Source of the DNA: an uncultured Oscillospiraceae bacterium
GTDB lineage: Bacteria; Bacillota; Clostridia; Oscillospirales; Oscillospiraceae
Assembly (NCBI GenBank): GCA_934573935.1
Contig: CAKTMO010000004.1
Span: forward strand, 1-64,000
Direction of reading: 5' to 3'
DNA: 64,000 nucleotides
The position numbers were made by a program, and so were the translations under genes. Shown here piece after piece: positions 33,284 to 42,649 of this stretch. The notes under the pieces are model-generated. The model was not told where the DNA came from. It did no database searches and worked only from the letters and a program-made list of their open reading frames with translations. Each line of letters starts with the position of its first letter. Position 1 is the stretch's first letter.

Positions 33284-34185
33284 AGCTTTCGTGCCTCCTC
33301 CATGATCTTTCGTATCCGATGGTTCAAACAGGATTTGCTGATGGGCGGATCGAACAGCGCCGCCAGCTGGGCCAGGGGCAGCTCGGGATTCTGCATCCGC
33401 AGCCGCGCTGTTTCCTGTATCTTCTCTGGCAGCTTGTCCAGCTGTCCGGCTTTTTCCAGCTTTTCGATGGCCTCCTGCTGGGCGGCCACCGCGTCCAGAG
33501 TCTTGTTCACGTTGGCCATATCGCAGTTCATGGCGCGGTTGGCGCCGTTGCGGATCTCCTTATCCACCTTGGCGGTCATGATCTCCGTGGCGGCCACCGG
33601 CGCGCCCAGAGTGGTCAGCAGATCCTCGATATGCTCCGACTGCTTGAAGTAGATCACGGCGCTGCCGCCCCGCATGACGCTGCGGGGCAGAAAGCCCATC
33701 TCCTGCAGCAGCGCCGAAACCTCGCGGCTGGCCTGCGCGTGGGAGGTACACAGCTCCAGATGATAGCGCTTTTCCGGATCGGTGACGCTGCCGCCGGAGA
33801 GGAAGGCCCCCCGCAGGAACGCGGCGCGGCAGCACTCCTCCTCCAGCAGCGCGAAATTCACGTGCATCACCAGCGCCTGACGGGGATCGTAGCCCAGGGT
33901 GTCCAGAATACGCCCCAGCTTCTCCTGGTCGCTGATCTGAAAGATCAGCTTGCCGCCGGACAGCTCGTCGGAGGGCAGGCGGTCGAACTTCACGTTGAAG
34001 GCCCGCTGGAACAGGCGGGGCAGGCGGGCGGCAAACTCCGGATTCTCCGTGATGATCCGCACCTCCCGCACGGTGAAGGTGTTGCAGTACAGCAGCACGC
34101 CGTAGCACTCGGCCCGGGCGCAGCACAGCCGCTGCACCGGCGTGCGGCACAGCTCCGCCTTTGCCTTATAGGAAAAAGATTGCAT
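33280..34185 (-). CDS. whiA: WhiA DNA-binding regulator
   Basis: A 301-residue WhiA protein: an N-terminal LAGLIDADG-like domain without nuclease residues (FSYKAKAELCRTPVQR, RAAFLRGAFLSGGSVTDPEK) and a C-terminal helix-turn-helix (LPLAQLAALFDPPISKSCLN, HRIRKIMEEARKL). WhiA affects cell division and, in actinomycetes, sporulation. The conserved rapZ-yvcK-whiA order supports the assignment. Gap of 11 bases after yvcK. Confidence 0.96.
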   Translation of the reverse strand: MQSFSYKAKAELCRTPVQRLCCARAECYGVLLYCNTFTVREVRIITENPEFAARLPRLFQRAFNVKFDRLPSDELSGGKLIFQISDQEKLGRILDTLGYDPRQALVMHVNFALLEEECCRAAFLRGAFLSGGSVTDPEKRYHLELCTSHAQASREVSALLQEMGFLPRSVMRGGSAVIYFKQSEHIEDLLTTLGAPVAATEIMTAKVDKEIRNGANRAMNCDMANVNKTLDAVAAQQEAIEKLEKAGQLDKLPEKIQETARLRMQNPELPLAQLAALFDPPISKSCLNHRIRKIMEEARKL

Positions 34186-34196
34186 GAATGGCCTCC

Positions 34197-35210
34197 TTAT
34201 ACTGCCGGATCGTCGTAGGCATGCTGCTCATAAATGGTCATCAACTCTCGGGCCAGATGCCCCGGGTTGTGGCGCACCAGCCCGTTCTCCAGCGCCGCTA
34301 CCGGCCGGTCGATCAGCTCGACGCCCAGGGCGCGGCAGCGCTCCGCGTCGTGGTGGATGGGCTCCGCCCCTTCGGCGGCGTAGCGCTGGGCAATGCTCTC
34401 CGGAATGGGGGTAGAATTGGTCAGGCACAGGCGGAACAGCTCCGGTGCGCTGTGCTTGAACAGGGCCTGTATGTGATCGGAGACGGTATAGCCCTCCGTC
34501 TCCCCCTCCTGGGTCATGACGTTGCATACGTACAGCTTCAGCGCGCGGCTGCGCCGGATGGCCTCGGTGATGCCGTCCACCAGCAGATTGGGGATGATGC
34601 TGGTGTACAGGCTGCCGGGGGCCAGAACGATCATGTCGGCCTCCTCGATGGCTCTGACCGCCGCGCCAAGCGCCTTGGGATGCTCCGGCAGCAGACGGAC
34701 GGAACGGATGCGGCAGTCCTGCTCCTTCTTGCAATAGGAGATCTGGGACTCCCCCAGCACCGTGGCACCGTTTTCAAAGGTGGCCTCCAGCCGGACATTC
34801 TCGTTGGTTACCGGCAGCACACGGCCGGTGATGGCCAGCACCTTGCTGAGTCCCGCCACGGCTTTGTCAAAGCTGGGCATGATGTCGTTCAGCGCCGCCA
34901 GCAGCAGGTTGCCCAGGCTCTGCCCCGCCAGGGACCCGTCGGAAAACCGATAGGCCATCAGCTGGGCCATCAGCGGCTCGCAGTTGGCAAGGGACTGCAG
35001 GCAGCTGCGGATATCGCCGGGGGCCGCCATGCCCAGATCCTGCCGCAGCATACCGGTGCTGCCGCCGTCGTCCGCCACGGTGACGATGGCCGTGATGTTG
35101 CGGGTATAGAGCTTCAATCCCCGCAGCAGGGTGCTCAGACCCGTGCCGCCGCCGATGCCCACCACCTTGGGGCCGTATTCCGGCGGGATATGATACAGTT
35201 GATGGGGCAT
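34197..35210 (-). CDS. yvcK: YvcK/CofD-like gluconeogenesis factor
   Basis: A 337-residue protein with the CofD fold. KVVGIGGGTGLSTLLRGLK forms the nucleotide-sugar binding loop, VADDGGSTGMLRQDLG follows, and APGSLYTSIIPNLLVDGI is typical. YvcK binds UDP-sugars and links carbon supply to peptidoglycan synthesis and cell shape. Between rapZ and whiA in the conserved order. GAAAGGGG precedes the start. Confidence 0.96.
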   Translation of the reverse strand: MPHQLYHIPPEYGPKVVGIGGGTGLSTLLRGLKLYTRNITAIVTVADDGGSTGMLRQDLGMAAPGDIRSCLQSLANCEPLMAQLMAYRFSDGSLAGQSLGNLLLAALNDIMPSFDKAVAGLSKVLAITGRVLPVTNENVRLEATFENGATVLGESQISYCKKEQDCRIRSVRLLPEHPKALGAAVRAIEEADMIVLAPGSLYTSIIPNLLVDGITEAIRRSRALKLYVCNVMTQEGETEGYTVSDHIQALFKHSAPELFRLCLTNSTPIPESIAQRYAAEGAEPIHHDAERCRALGVELIDRPVAALENGLVRHNPGHLARELMTIYEQHAYDDPAV

Positions 35211-35238
35211 ACCGCATCCCCTTTCTTCCGATTTTCCC

Positions 35239-36096
35239 TCAGCGGGAGATGTCGCGGTGGCTCTCTGTCACGGCAAAGCCCGCCGCCGTCAGCGACTGGG
35301 CCAGGGCGTGGGCCACCGCCACGCTGCGGTGGTGGCCGCCGGTGCAGCCTACCGAGATCACCAGTACCGTTTTGCCCTCAGCGTTATACTGGGGCAGCAG
35401 AAACAGCAGCAGCTTCTCCAGCTGCGCCATGAACTCCCCCGTTTGGGGGAAGGAGAATACGTAGTCCCGCACCGCCTCGTCCAGTCCCGTGCCGTGCTTC
35501 AGCTCCGGCACATAGTAGGGGTTGGGCAGAAAGCGCACGTCAAACACCAGATCCGACTCCATAGGCAAACCGTGCTTGAAGCCAAAGCTCATCACATCCA
35601 CGTGGAGGCCCTGACGATCCCGCTCGCGGCCAAAGAGGTTCAGCAGCTCGCTGCGGAGCTTGCCCACCGAAAAGGCGGAGGTATCCAGCACGATATCGGC
35701 GTGATCCCGCACCGGCTGCAGCAGCTGCCGCTCCCGCATCACCGCCTGCTCGATGCCGCGGCCATCCGCCGCCAGCGGATGGCCGCGGCGGGTCTCCTTA
35801 TAGCGGTTGATGATGGTGGCGGTGTCCGTGTCCAGAAACAGCAGCCGGCAGTGTACCTTGGTGCGCTTCAGGCGCTCCAAGGTGGCGATCAGCAGGTCGA
35901 AGGGCTCTCCCGCCCGCACGTCGTACACCAGGGCCACGCGGTCATAGTGGCCGCGGGAGGCGGCGCAGAAGTCGGCGAATTTCACCATCATCTCCGCCGG
36001 CAGATTGTCCACGATATAGTAGCCGATATCCTCCAGAATGGAGGCGGCGCGGCTTTTGCCGCTGCCGCTCAGGCCGGTGATGATCAACAGTTCCAT
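35239..36096 (-). CDS. rapZ: RapZ-family nucleotide-binding protein
   Basis: A 285-residue RapZ/YvcJ protein. Walker A GLSGSGKSRAA is at the N-terminus, with the family's DNLPAEMM and the C-terminal block KHGLPMESDLVFDVRFLPNP, GCTGGHHRSVAVAHALA. In enterics RapZ steers GlmY/GlmZ small RNAs; in Firmicutes the role is less defined and tied to YvcK. It follows murB by 13 bases and precedes yvcK by 28. Confidence 0.96.
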   Translation of the reverse strand: MELLIITGLSGSGKSRAASILEDIGYYIVDNLPAEMMVKFADFCAASRGHYDRVALVYDVRAGEPFDLLIATLERLKRTKVHCRLLFLDTDTATIINRYKETRRGHPLAADGRGIEQAVMRERQLLQPVRDHADIVLDTSAFSVGKLRSELLNLFGRERDRQGLHVDVMSFGFKHGLPMESDLVFDVRFLPNPYYVPELKHGTGLDEAVRDYVFSFPQTGEFMAQLEKLLLFLLPQYNAEGKTVLVISVGCTGGHHRSVAVAHALAQSLTAAGFAVTESHRDISR

Positions 36097-36109
36097 GGTC
36101 TCTCCTCCG

Positions 36110-37024
36110 TCAGCGCACCACGCGCACTTCCGGCTCCAGCGTCACGCCGGAGGCCGCCTTTACCCGACGCTGCACCTCTTCCATCAGCGCCAGCACGTCG
36201 GCGCAGGTGGCGCCGCCTGTGTTGATGACAAAGCCCGCGTGCTTTTCCGACACCTGGGCCCCACCGATGGTCAGGCCCTTGCAGCCCGCCTCCTCGATGA
36301 GCCGTCCCGCAAAGTGACCCTCCGGCCGCTTGAAGGTGCTGCCCACGCTGGGATATTCCAGGGGCTGCGAGGCCTTGCGCCGCGCCATCAGGTCGTCCAT
36401 CCGCCGGCGGATGGCGGCGCTGTCGTCCGTTTGCAGGGCAAACACCGCGTACAGCACCACCGCGTCGGGATGCGCCATCAGCATGCTGCGGCGGTAGCCG
36501 AAGTCCATTTCGGCGCAGGGCACGGCCTTTACGCCCTCATCGGGAAACAGCACCCCCACGCTCTCGACGACCTGACAAAGCTCGCCGCCGTAGGCGCCTG
36601 CGTTCATGCACACGCCGCCGCCCACGCTGCCGGGGATGCCGTGGGCGAATTCCAGCCCCGTCAGTCCCTGACGGCAGGCGAAATTGGCCACGCGGGCCAG
36701 CGAGGCGCCGCTGTAGGCCTTGATCCGGTCCCCACCGGCCGACACGATCTCCGCCATGTCGCAGGTGTTAACGATCAGGCGATCCACGCCGCCGTCGGGA
36801 AACAGCACATTGGTGCCGTTGCCCAGCACAAAGGGCCGCGCGCCGCATTCCTGGGCAAAGCTCAGCAGCAGTACCAGCTGCTCGGCGTTTTTCGGAAAGG
36901 CCATCCGCCGCGCGGGGCCGCCGATGCGGAACGAGGTGTGCTTGCTCAGCGGCTCCTCCGCCGTTACGGGCAGATCGGGCAGATAGGCCTGCAATTTTTC
37001 GTCTAACAGCTCATACCAACGCAT
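36110..37024 (-). CDS. murB: UDP-N-acetylenolpyruvoylglucosamine reductase
   Basis: A 304-residue MurB, the flavoenzyme that makes UDP-N-acetylmuramate for peptidoglycan. FAD contacts in LGNGTNVLFPDGG and GIPGSVGGGVCMNAGAYG, the YRRSMLM segment, and the catalytic serine in YPSVGSTFKRPEG followed by AGRLIEEAGCKGL identify a type IIb MurB, the Gram-positive form. Start at 37022-37024 with AAGGAGG six bases upstream. It sits 26 bases after the ROK gene in the hprK operon. Confidence 0.96.
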   Translation of the reverse strand: MRWYELLDEKLQAYLPDLPVTAEEPLSKHTSFRIGGPARRMAFPKNAEQLVLLLSFAQECGARPFVLGNGTNVLFPDGGVDRLIVNTCDMAEIVSAGGDRIKAYSGASLARVANFACRQGLTGLEFAHGIPGSVGGGVCMNAGAYGGELCQVVESVGVLFPDEGVKAVPCAEMDFGYRRSMLMAHPDAVVLYAVFALQTDDSAAIRRRMDDLMARRKASQPLEYPSVGSTFKRPEGHFAGRLIEEAGCKGLTIGGAQVSEKHAGFVINTGGATCADVLALMEEVQRRVKAASGVTLEPEVRVVR

Positions 37025-37050
37025 GAAGCGCCTCCTTGATTCCTTGTTTG

Positions 37051-38019
37051 TCAAATGACCCGTTTTTTCTTTCCCAGCAGCGCCGCGCCGATGACGCCGG
37101 CGTTGTTGCCCAGCTCCGCCTTGACGATGCGGGTCATTTTGTCGTAGTTGCAGGGCAGGCTGTGGGCCGCCACCTGGCGGCGCAGGGGCAGCAGCAGCTG
37201 TTCGTCCGCCTCGTTGCTGACGCCGCCGCCGATGGCCAGCGTGTCCGGCTGGAAGATGTTGATGATATTCACGATGCCGGTGGTCAGATAGCGGATGTAG
37301 CGGTCGCACACCGCCTGCCCCACCGGACAGCCCCGACGGGCGGCGATAAAGGCCGACTGGCCGGACACATGGCCGTCATTCTCGGCGATGACCTGGGCCA
37401 GTATGCTGTCGGGATGGGCGGCCAGTGCCTGAGCCGTCTGGCGCTTCAGCGCGGCGGCGGAGGCGTACTGCTCCCAGCAGCCGCGGCGGCCGCAGGGACA
37501 TGCCTCGCCGTCCATTTCGATGGACATGTGGCCCACCTCGCCTGCCATGCCGTTGGAGCCGTGGAAGATCTTTCCGTTATGCACGATGCCGCCGCCCACG
37601 CCGGTGCCCAGGGTGATGGTGATGAAGCGCTTGCTGCCCCGTCCGCCGCCCACGTAGTATTCCGCCAGGGCGGCGCAGTTGGCGTCGTTTTCGATATACA
37701 GCGGCGTCTCGCTGAGCTGGTGGAACAGCCGCCGCAGCGGCACGTTCCGCAGCGGCAGGTTGCAGGTATACAGGATGGAGCCGCCGCGGATCTCCACCGC
37801 GCCGGGGCAGCCCACGCCCACGGAGAAGATCTCCGCCGGATCGCAGCCGAAATCGCGGCAGAGATCCGTGCCCAGCGCGTGGATCGTCCAGGCCAGGGCC
37901 GCCGGATCGGCGATGCCCGCCACCTTCATTTTGCGGGTAGCCAGCAGCCGCCCCGCCTCGTCCACTAATCCCGCCTTCAGATTGGTGCCGCCGATGTCAA
38001 TGCCGATGTAATAGCTCAT
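37051..38019 (-). CDS. ROK-family sugar kinase (glucokinase-like)
   Basis: A 322-residue ROK kinase. The N-terminal phosphate loop YYIGIDIGGTNLKAGLVD, the catalytic region ENDANCAALAEYYVG, the ITLGTGVGGGIVHNGKIF segment and the zinc motif CPCGRRGCWEQYAS are all intact. Such enzymes phosphorylate glucose or related hexoses. The overlap with hprK (ATGA) and the position in a carbon-control operon fit glucokinase, but the substrate is inferred. Confidence 0.93.
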   Translation of the reverse strand: MSYYIGIDIGGTNLKAGLVDEAGRLLATRKMKVAGIADPAALAWTIHALGTDLCRDFGCDPAEIFSVGVGCPGAVEIRGGSILYTCNLPLRNVPLRRLFHQLSETPLYIENDANCAALAEYYVGGGRGSKRFITITLGTGVGGGIVHNGKIFHGSNGMAGEVGHMSIEMDGEACPCGRRGCWEQYASAAALKRQTAQALAAHPDSILAQVIAENDGHVSGQSAFIAARRGCPVGQAVCDRYIRYLTTGIVNIINIFQPDTLAIGGGVSNEADEQLLLPLRRQVAAHSLPCNYDKMTRIVKAELGNNAGVIGAALLGKKKRVI

Positions 38020-38975
38020 AGGCCGCTCTCACCGTTTCTGCTCATGGCGTCCAGCTTGCTGTCAAACTGGGTGACGAAATCGCGGCCGGAGTTGTAGCCG
38101 TACTTGGTCTGGCGGTTCTTCATGGTGGCGATCTCCACGATACCGGCCAGATTTCGGCCGGGCCGCACCGGAATGGTCACCACCGGCAGGGAGACGTCCA
38201 GCAGGGTATACTGCTCCTCCCCCAGTCCCAGCCGGTCATAGAACTTGCCGTCCTGCCACTGCTCCAGTTGGATCACCAGGTCGATCTCCGTCTCAAACTG
38301 CACCGCGCCCATGCCGAACAACTGCTTCACGTCGATGACGCCCACGCCGCGGATCTCGATATAATGGCGGATCAGCTCCGGCGCGGTGCCGTGCAGCGTG
38401 TCGGAGATACGCTTGATCTCCACCGCGTCGTCGGCCACCAGCTGGTGGCCGCGCTTGAGAAGCTCGATGGCCGTCTCGCTCTTGCCGATGCCGCTGTCCC
38501 CCAGGATTAGCACGCCCTGGCCGTAAATGTTCATCAGTACGCCGTGGCGGGTGATCTGGGGCGCCAGGGTGCTGTTGAGATAGTCTATGATATGACTGGT
38601 GGCGTCCACCGTATCACTGGCGGTACGCAGCAGCGTGCGGCCGTGCTTCTTCGCCATCTCCAGCAACTCGTCGAACACCTCTAAGTTGCGGGAGATGATC
38701 ATGGCCGGAAAGCTATAGCTCATCAGGCGGTTAAAGACCCGCGTCCGCTCCTCCGTGGTCATGCGGGAGAGAAAGCGCATCTCGCTCTTGCCCAGGATCA
38801 GCAGGCGCTTGGTGTCAAAATAATCATAAAAGCCCACCAGCTGCAGCGACGGGCGGAACACATCTGACACGGTGATCACGCAGGTGTCATAGTCGCGGCC
38901 TTTGCACAGGATCTCCATATGGAAGTATTCGGCCAGCTTTTTCACGCTGGCGGGGGTACGTCTCACTTTTTCCAT
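38016..38975 (-). CDS. hprK: HPr kinase/phosphorylase
   Basis: A 319-residue bifunctional enzyme that phosphorylates HPr on Ser46 and removes the phosphate, the switch for CcpA catabolite control in Firmicutes. The P-loop GDSGIGKSETA, the signature IEIRGVGVIDVKQLFG and the N-terminal domain with RLLILGKSEMRFL are present. It is first in a long leftward gene run (ROK kinase, murB, rapZ, yvcK, whiA, C_GCAxxG_C_C, dnaE), with a good promoter at 39022-39050. Confidence 0.97.
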   Translation of the reverse strand: MEKVRRTPASVKKLAEYFHMEILCKGRDYDTCVITVSDVFRPSLQLVGFYDYFDTKRLLILGKSEMRFLSRMTTEERTRVFNRLMSYSFPAMIISRNLEVFDELLEMAKKHGRTLLRTASDTVDATSHIIDYLNSTLAPQITRHGVLMNIYGQGVLILGDSGIGKSETAIELLKRGHQLVADDAVEIKRISDTLHGTAPELIRHYIEIRGVGVIDVKQLFGMGAVQFETEIDLVIQLEQWQDGKFYDRLGLGEEQYTLLDVSLPVVTIPVRPGRNLAGIVEIATMKNRQTKYGYNSGRDFVTQFDSKLDAMSRNGESGL

Positions 38976-39021
38976 GGCGCGGTGCTCCTTATTATTTCCT
39001 TAGCGAAAGTATATTAGAAGT

Positions 39022-39050
39022 ATTATACCGTATTCGGTAGCATTACGCAA
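39022..39050 (-). promoter_or_regulatory. promoter of the hprK operon
   Basis: TTGCGT and TATAAT with a 17-base spacer on the minus strand. Confidence 0.8.
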
Positions 39051-39093
39051 CTTTCCCCTTTGAAAATTTTTTCGGTTTTTTGTCAAATAATGC

Positions 39094-39122
39094 TTGCATT
39101 TTGCCGCGACTTCTGGTATGAT
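39094..39122 (+). promoter_or_regulatory. rpmB promoter
   Basis: TTGCAT and TATGAT with a 17-base spacer. Confidence 0.8.
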
Positions 39123-39179
39123 AACTACTGCTTGTGAAACGACCAAGCATGATGTTACGACAGCAAGGAGGTGCAACGG

Positions 39180-39368
39180 ATGGCTAAGTGCGAGTTCTGC
39201 GATAAGGGCATGACCTTTGGTATCAAGGTTTCCCACTCTCATCGTCGTTCCAATCGTCCCTGGAAGCCCAATGTCAAGCGCGTGAAGGCTTTGGTTAATG
39301 GTACGCCTCGCCATGTGTATGTTTGTACCCGGTGCCTGCGTTCCGGTAAAGTTACCCGCGCGATCTAA
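39180..39368 (+). CDS. rpmB: 50S ribosomal protein L28
   Basis: A 62-residue basic L28 with the zinc-ribbon cysteines in CEFCDKG and CTRCLRSGK, HSHRRSNRPWKPNVKRV in between. This is the cysteine-containing, zinc-dependent form. AAGGAGG lies seven bases before the ATG. Monocistronic with its own promoter and a strong terminator. Its codon use is noticeably less GC-rich at third positions than its neighbours, as is common for highly expressed ribosomal genes. Confidence 0.97.
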   Translation: MAKCEFCDKGMTFGIKVSHSHRRSNRPWKPNVKRVKALVNGTPRHVYVCTRCLRSGKVTRAI

Positions 39369-39382
39369 CATATGACATGAGC

Positions 39383-39414
39383 AAAAGCTCTGTGGGAAAC
39401 CACAGAGCTTTTTT
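39383..39414 (+). terminator. rpmB terminator
   Basis: AAAGCTCTGTGG-GAAA-CCACAGAGCTTTTTT. Confidence 0.92.
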
Positions 39415-39444
39415 CGTGCTTCCATGATGAAGCCTTGAATAAAC

Positions 39445-39470
39445 AAAAAGCCCCCTGCTGGGGGCTTTTT
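39445..39470 (-). terminator. terminator of the DUF2500 gene
   Basis: AAAAGCCCCC/GGGGGCTTTTT stem with T runs on both strands; it ends leftward transcription from 39503. Confidence 0.8.
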
Positions 39471-39502
39471 GCGTTCACGATCACGCCGCCTGCGGCAGCT
39501 TT

Positions 39503-39961
39503 TTACCGTTCCGGATCCCAGCTGGCCCGCTGGCGTTCGCCCTCGGCGTCGGCGGTATCGTAGGCCGCCTTGCTACCCCGCCGCTCGAAGCCCAGATAGC
39601 GGGTGCCCTGAAAGGTCAGCTCGCCGAAATCGCCCTCCACCAGCTGACCGTATTCTCCGCCGCTGACCCGCAGCTCCATCCGGTCGCCGCTGGCCACCTG
39701 AAACGTGACGTAATAGGTGGTAGTCGTGGTGGTATGCATGCCGTGAGCGCCGGTGGCGTCTCCCGCGTTGTGGTGATGGTGCACATCGGTGTTCTGCCGC
39801 TTGGACACCACCGTGGCCTCCACCGTCAGGCGGGGCGAGTTGTTGTTCTTGTTCCATGTGCTGATGCCCTTCACCGCCATAATGATAAACATGACGATCA
39901 TCACGCCGAACACCAGATAAAACATCCCGCTGAACATGCTGAACCCCATTCCGAATCCCAT
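39503..39961 (-). CDS. DUF2500-like membrane protein
   Basis: A 152-residue protein with one N-terminal membrane segment (FSGMFYLVFGVMIVMFIIMA) and a beta-rich outer domain of the DUF2500 kind: LTVEATVVSKRQNT, YYVTFQVASGDRMELRVSG, GEYGQLVEGDFGELTFQGTR. A histidine cluster (HHHH, then HGMHT, residues about 68-83) interrupts the first strands and could bind metal. AAAGGAG is seven bases before the ATG at 39959-39961. The function is unknown. Confidence 0.8.
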   Translation of the reverse strand: MGFGMGFSMFSGMFYLVFGVMIVMFIIMAVKGISTWNKNNNSPRLTVEATVVSKRQNTDVHHHHNAGDATGAHGMHTTTTTTYYVTFQVASGDRMELRVSGGEYGQLVEGDFGELTFQGTRYLGFERRGSKAAYDTADAEGERQRASWDPER

Positions 39962-40087
39962 CGCGTTTCTCCTTTCACCGGTCAAACGTGTCTTCCTTTT
40001 TCCTATTCTATCCCTTCGCCGCCGGATTGTCCATCAACTTCAGGTTGCACGGTGGAAGCTTTTCCGCAACCTCAAGTTTACATGGCG

Positions 40088-42544
40088 CTATTCCTTCGTC
40101 AGATGCCGCATGGCGGCCTTCAGCATCAGCCGCTTGGTGCCCACCTTGTCAAAGGCCACCTCGATCAGCGCGTCGCCGCCCATGGCCCGCACCGACAGCA
40201 CCAGTCCGTGGCCGAAGGCGGTGTGCTTCACGCTCTCCCCCGCCTTGACGTCCATCAGCGGCATGCTGTCCTGTTTTACCGACATGGCCGCCGCATAGGC
40301 CGGTTTCTGCGGCGCAGGACGGGCCGCCGCGCCGCCTGTACCGCGCCTTGCGTAGCTGCCGCTGTAGCCGCCGCCAAAGCCGTAGGCGGGACTGTCGTTA
40401 TAATCGTCGCTCCAGTGGCGCTCCTGCCGCGGCTCCGGCTTGCCCAGCCACTGGCTGTTCTCCTCAGGGATCTCCTCCAGAAAGCGGGAGGGCATAGCAG
40501 GGGTAGTGCGACCGAACAGCATACGCTGTCTGGCGTGGGTCATCACCAGATGCTCCCGCGCACGGGTCATGGCCACGTAGCACAGCCGCCGCTCCTCCTC
40601 CATCTCCTCCTCGTCACCCATGGCGCGGTTGCCGGGGAACAGACCGTCCTCCATGCCCACCACGAACACCTCGGGGAATTCCAGGCCCTTGGCGCTGTGC
40701 ATAGTCATCATCACCACGCAGTTGTCGCCGTCTTCGGTACTGTCCAGATCGGTATACAGGGCCACCTCATCCAGAAAACCCGACAGGGTCGGATCGTCCG
40801 GCTGGTTATCCAGAAAGGCGTGGATGCTGGAGGTCAATTCCTGCACGTTTTCCAGCCGGCCGCGGCTCTCCATATCGTTCTTCTCCGTCAGCATGACCAC
40901 ATAGCCGCTGCGGTTGCAGACGAATTCATAAAACTCCGGCAGGGGCATCTCCCCCGCCTTCTCCCGCAGCTCCTCCATCAGCGCCACAAAGGCCGTCAGC
41001 TTGGAGGCGGCATTTTTCAGCTCCGGATAGTCGGCGGCATGGCGGAAGATCTCATACAGCGGCACGCCGTGAGCCGTTGCCAGCAGCTGCGCCTTGTCCA
41101 CCGTGGTGGCGCCGATCTTGCGGGAGGGCACGTTGACGATGCGCCGCAGCCGCAGATCGTCGGTGGTATTGTTGATGACGCACAGATACGCCAGCATGTC
41201 CTTCACCTCAGCCCGATCGAAGAACTTCATGCCGCCGATGATCTTATAGGGCACGCCGCTGCGCTTGAAGGCATATTCCAGCGCGTTGGACTGGGCGTTC
41301 ATGCGGTACAGCACCGCGTGATCCCGCCAGTTCATGCCGCGGTTGTAGTTCGTCATCACCTGACCCACCACGAAATTGGCCTCGTCCCCCTCGTTGAAAT
41401 TGGTCTTGATGAGCACCTTGTCCCCCGCGCCGTTGCGGGTCCACAGGGTCTTGCCCTTGCGCCCCACATTGTGGCGGATAACGGCGTTGGCCGCGTCCAG
41501 AATGTTCTGGGTGGAGCGGTAGTTCTGCTCCAGCCGGATCACACGGGCGCCCCGATACTCCTGTTCAAAGCTGAGGATATTCTCAATATTGGCGCCGCGG
41601 AAGCGGTAGATACTCTGGTCGTCGTCGCCCACCACGCAGATGTTGCGGTATCCCCCCGCCAGCAGACTGGTCAGCAGATATTGCAGGTGGTTGGTGTCCT
41701 GATACTCGTCCACCAGCACGTAGCGGAATTTCCGCTGATAGTACTCCCGTACCTCCGGCCGGCTCTGCAGCAGCTGCACCGTCAGCAGAATGATGTCGTC
41801 AAAATCCAGCGCGTTGGCGTCCCGCAGCTTCTTGGCGTACAGCTCGTACACCTTTGCGATGCGCAGCTTCCGCCAGTCGTTGTTCTTCTCCCAATAGACG
41901 CGAAAGCCCTCCGGCAGCAGCATCTCGTCCTTTGCCCGGGAAATGACCCCCATGATCTCCCGCACGGGAAAGGTCTTCTCGTCCAGATCCAGCTCCTTCA
42001 GGCAGTCCTTGATGACCCGCTTGCTGTCGTCGGTGTCGTAGATGGTGAAATCTCGGGAATAGCCCACCTGTTCGATATCCCGCCGCAGGATGCGGACGCA
42101 GGCGGAGTGGAAGGTGGAAGCCCACACATCCTGCGCCTCCTCCCCCAACATCCGCTCCAGCCGCTCTTTCAGCTCGTTGGCGGCCTTGTTGGTAAAGGTG
42201 ATGGCCAGCACCTCCCAGGGGCGGGCAGGCTCCACCGCGCACAGATACTGCACCAGCGGCCGCTGCTCCGGCGTGGGATCGGCGGCGTAAGCCTCCAGAA
42301 ACGCCACCTCATCCTCAGAGATGGGAACAGGGATCTCCTCCGTGTCGCTGCCGCGGCCATAGCGCAGCAGGTTCGCCACGCGGTGGATCAGCACCGTGGT
42401 CTTGCCGCTGCCCGCACCGGCCAGCAGCAAAAGCGGTCCCTCGGTGGCCATCACGCCCTGACACTGCATCTCGTTCAAATGGGCATAATCCACGGCAATG
42501 GCCCTGCGGCGGGCCTGAATAAATCTCTGCTGCAACTCTGTCAT
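40088..42544 (-). CDS. pcrA: UvrD/PcrA-type ATP-dependent DNA helicase
   Basis: An 818-residue superfamily 1A helicase. Walker A GAGSGKTTVLIHR, then motif Ia TFTNKAANELKER, motif II VDEYQDTN, motif III VGDDDQSIYRFRGA, motif IV EQNYRST, motif V TMHSAKGLEFP and motif VI VAMTRAREHL, in canonical order. A Gly/Tyr-rich linker and a C-terminal Tudor-like KAGESVKHTAFGHGLV segment are usual for PcrA. It acts in nucleotide excision repair and in clearing RecA or polymerase from DNA. It ends in TAG. Its promoter lies at 42582-42610, and the divergent gene set carries a LexA-type box. Confidence 0.96.
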   Translation of the reverse strand: MTELQQRFIQARRRAIAVDYAHLNEMQCQGVMATEGPLLLLAGAGSGKTTVLIHRVANLLRYGRGSDTEEIPVPISEDEVAFLEAYAADPTPEQRPLVQYLCAVEPARPWEVLAITFTNKAANELKERLERMLGEEAQDVWASTFHSACVRILRRDIEQVGYSRDFTIYDTDDSKRVIKDCLKELDLDEKTFPVREIMGVISRAKDEMLLPEGFRVYWEKNNDWRKLRIAKVYELYAKKLRDANALDFDDIILLTVQLLQSRPEVREYYQRKFRYVLVDEYQDTNHLQYLLTSLLAGGYRNICVVGDDDQSIYRFRGANIENILSFEQEYRGARVIRLEQNYRSTQNILDAANAVIRHNVGRKGKTLWTRNGAGDKVLIKTNFNEGDEANFVVGQVMTNYNRGMNWRDHAVLYRMNAQSNALEYAFKRSGVPYKIIGGMKFFDRAEVKDMLAYLCVINNTTDDLRLRRIVNVPSRKIGATTVDKAQLLATAHGVPLYEIFRHAADYPELKNAASKLTAFVALMEELREKAGEMPLPEFYEFVCNRSGYVVMLTEKNDMESRGRLENVQELTSSIHAFLDNQPDDPTLSGFLDEVALYTDLDSTEDGDNCVVMMTMHSAKGLEFPEVFVVGMEDGLFPGNRAMGDEEEMEEERRLCYVAMTRAREHLVMTHARQRMLFGRTTPAMPSRFLEEIPEENSQWLGKPEPRQERHWSDDYNDSPAYGFGGGYSGSYARRGTGGAAARPAPQKPAYAAAMSVKQDSMPLMDVKAGESVKHTAFGHGLVLSVRAMGGDALIEVAFDKVGTKRLMLKAAMRHLTKE

Positions 42545-42581
42545 ACGCTGCGCTCCCCTATCCCTTGTGGTGTTTTTTCCT

Positions 42582-42610
42582 ATTGTAATACAAAATCCGG
42601 TCCAGGTCAA
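42582..42610 (-). promoter_or_regulatory. pcrA promoter
   Basis: TTGACC and TACAAT with a 17-base spacer on the minus strand. Confidence 0.75.
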
Positions 42611-42649
42611 CTATTCGTGAAAATTTTCAAATTTTTGTTCGATTCTCTC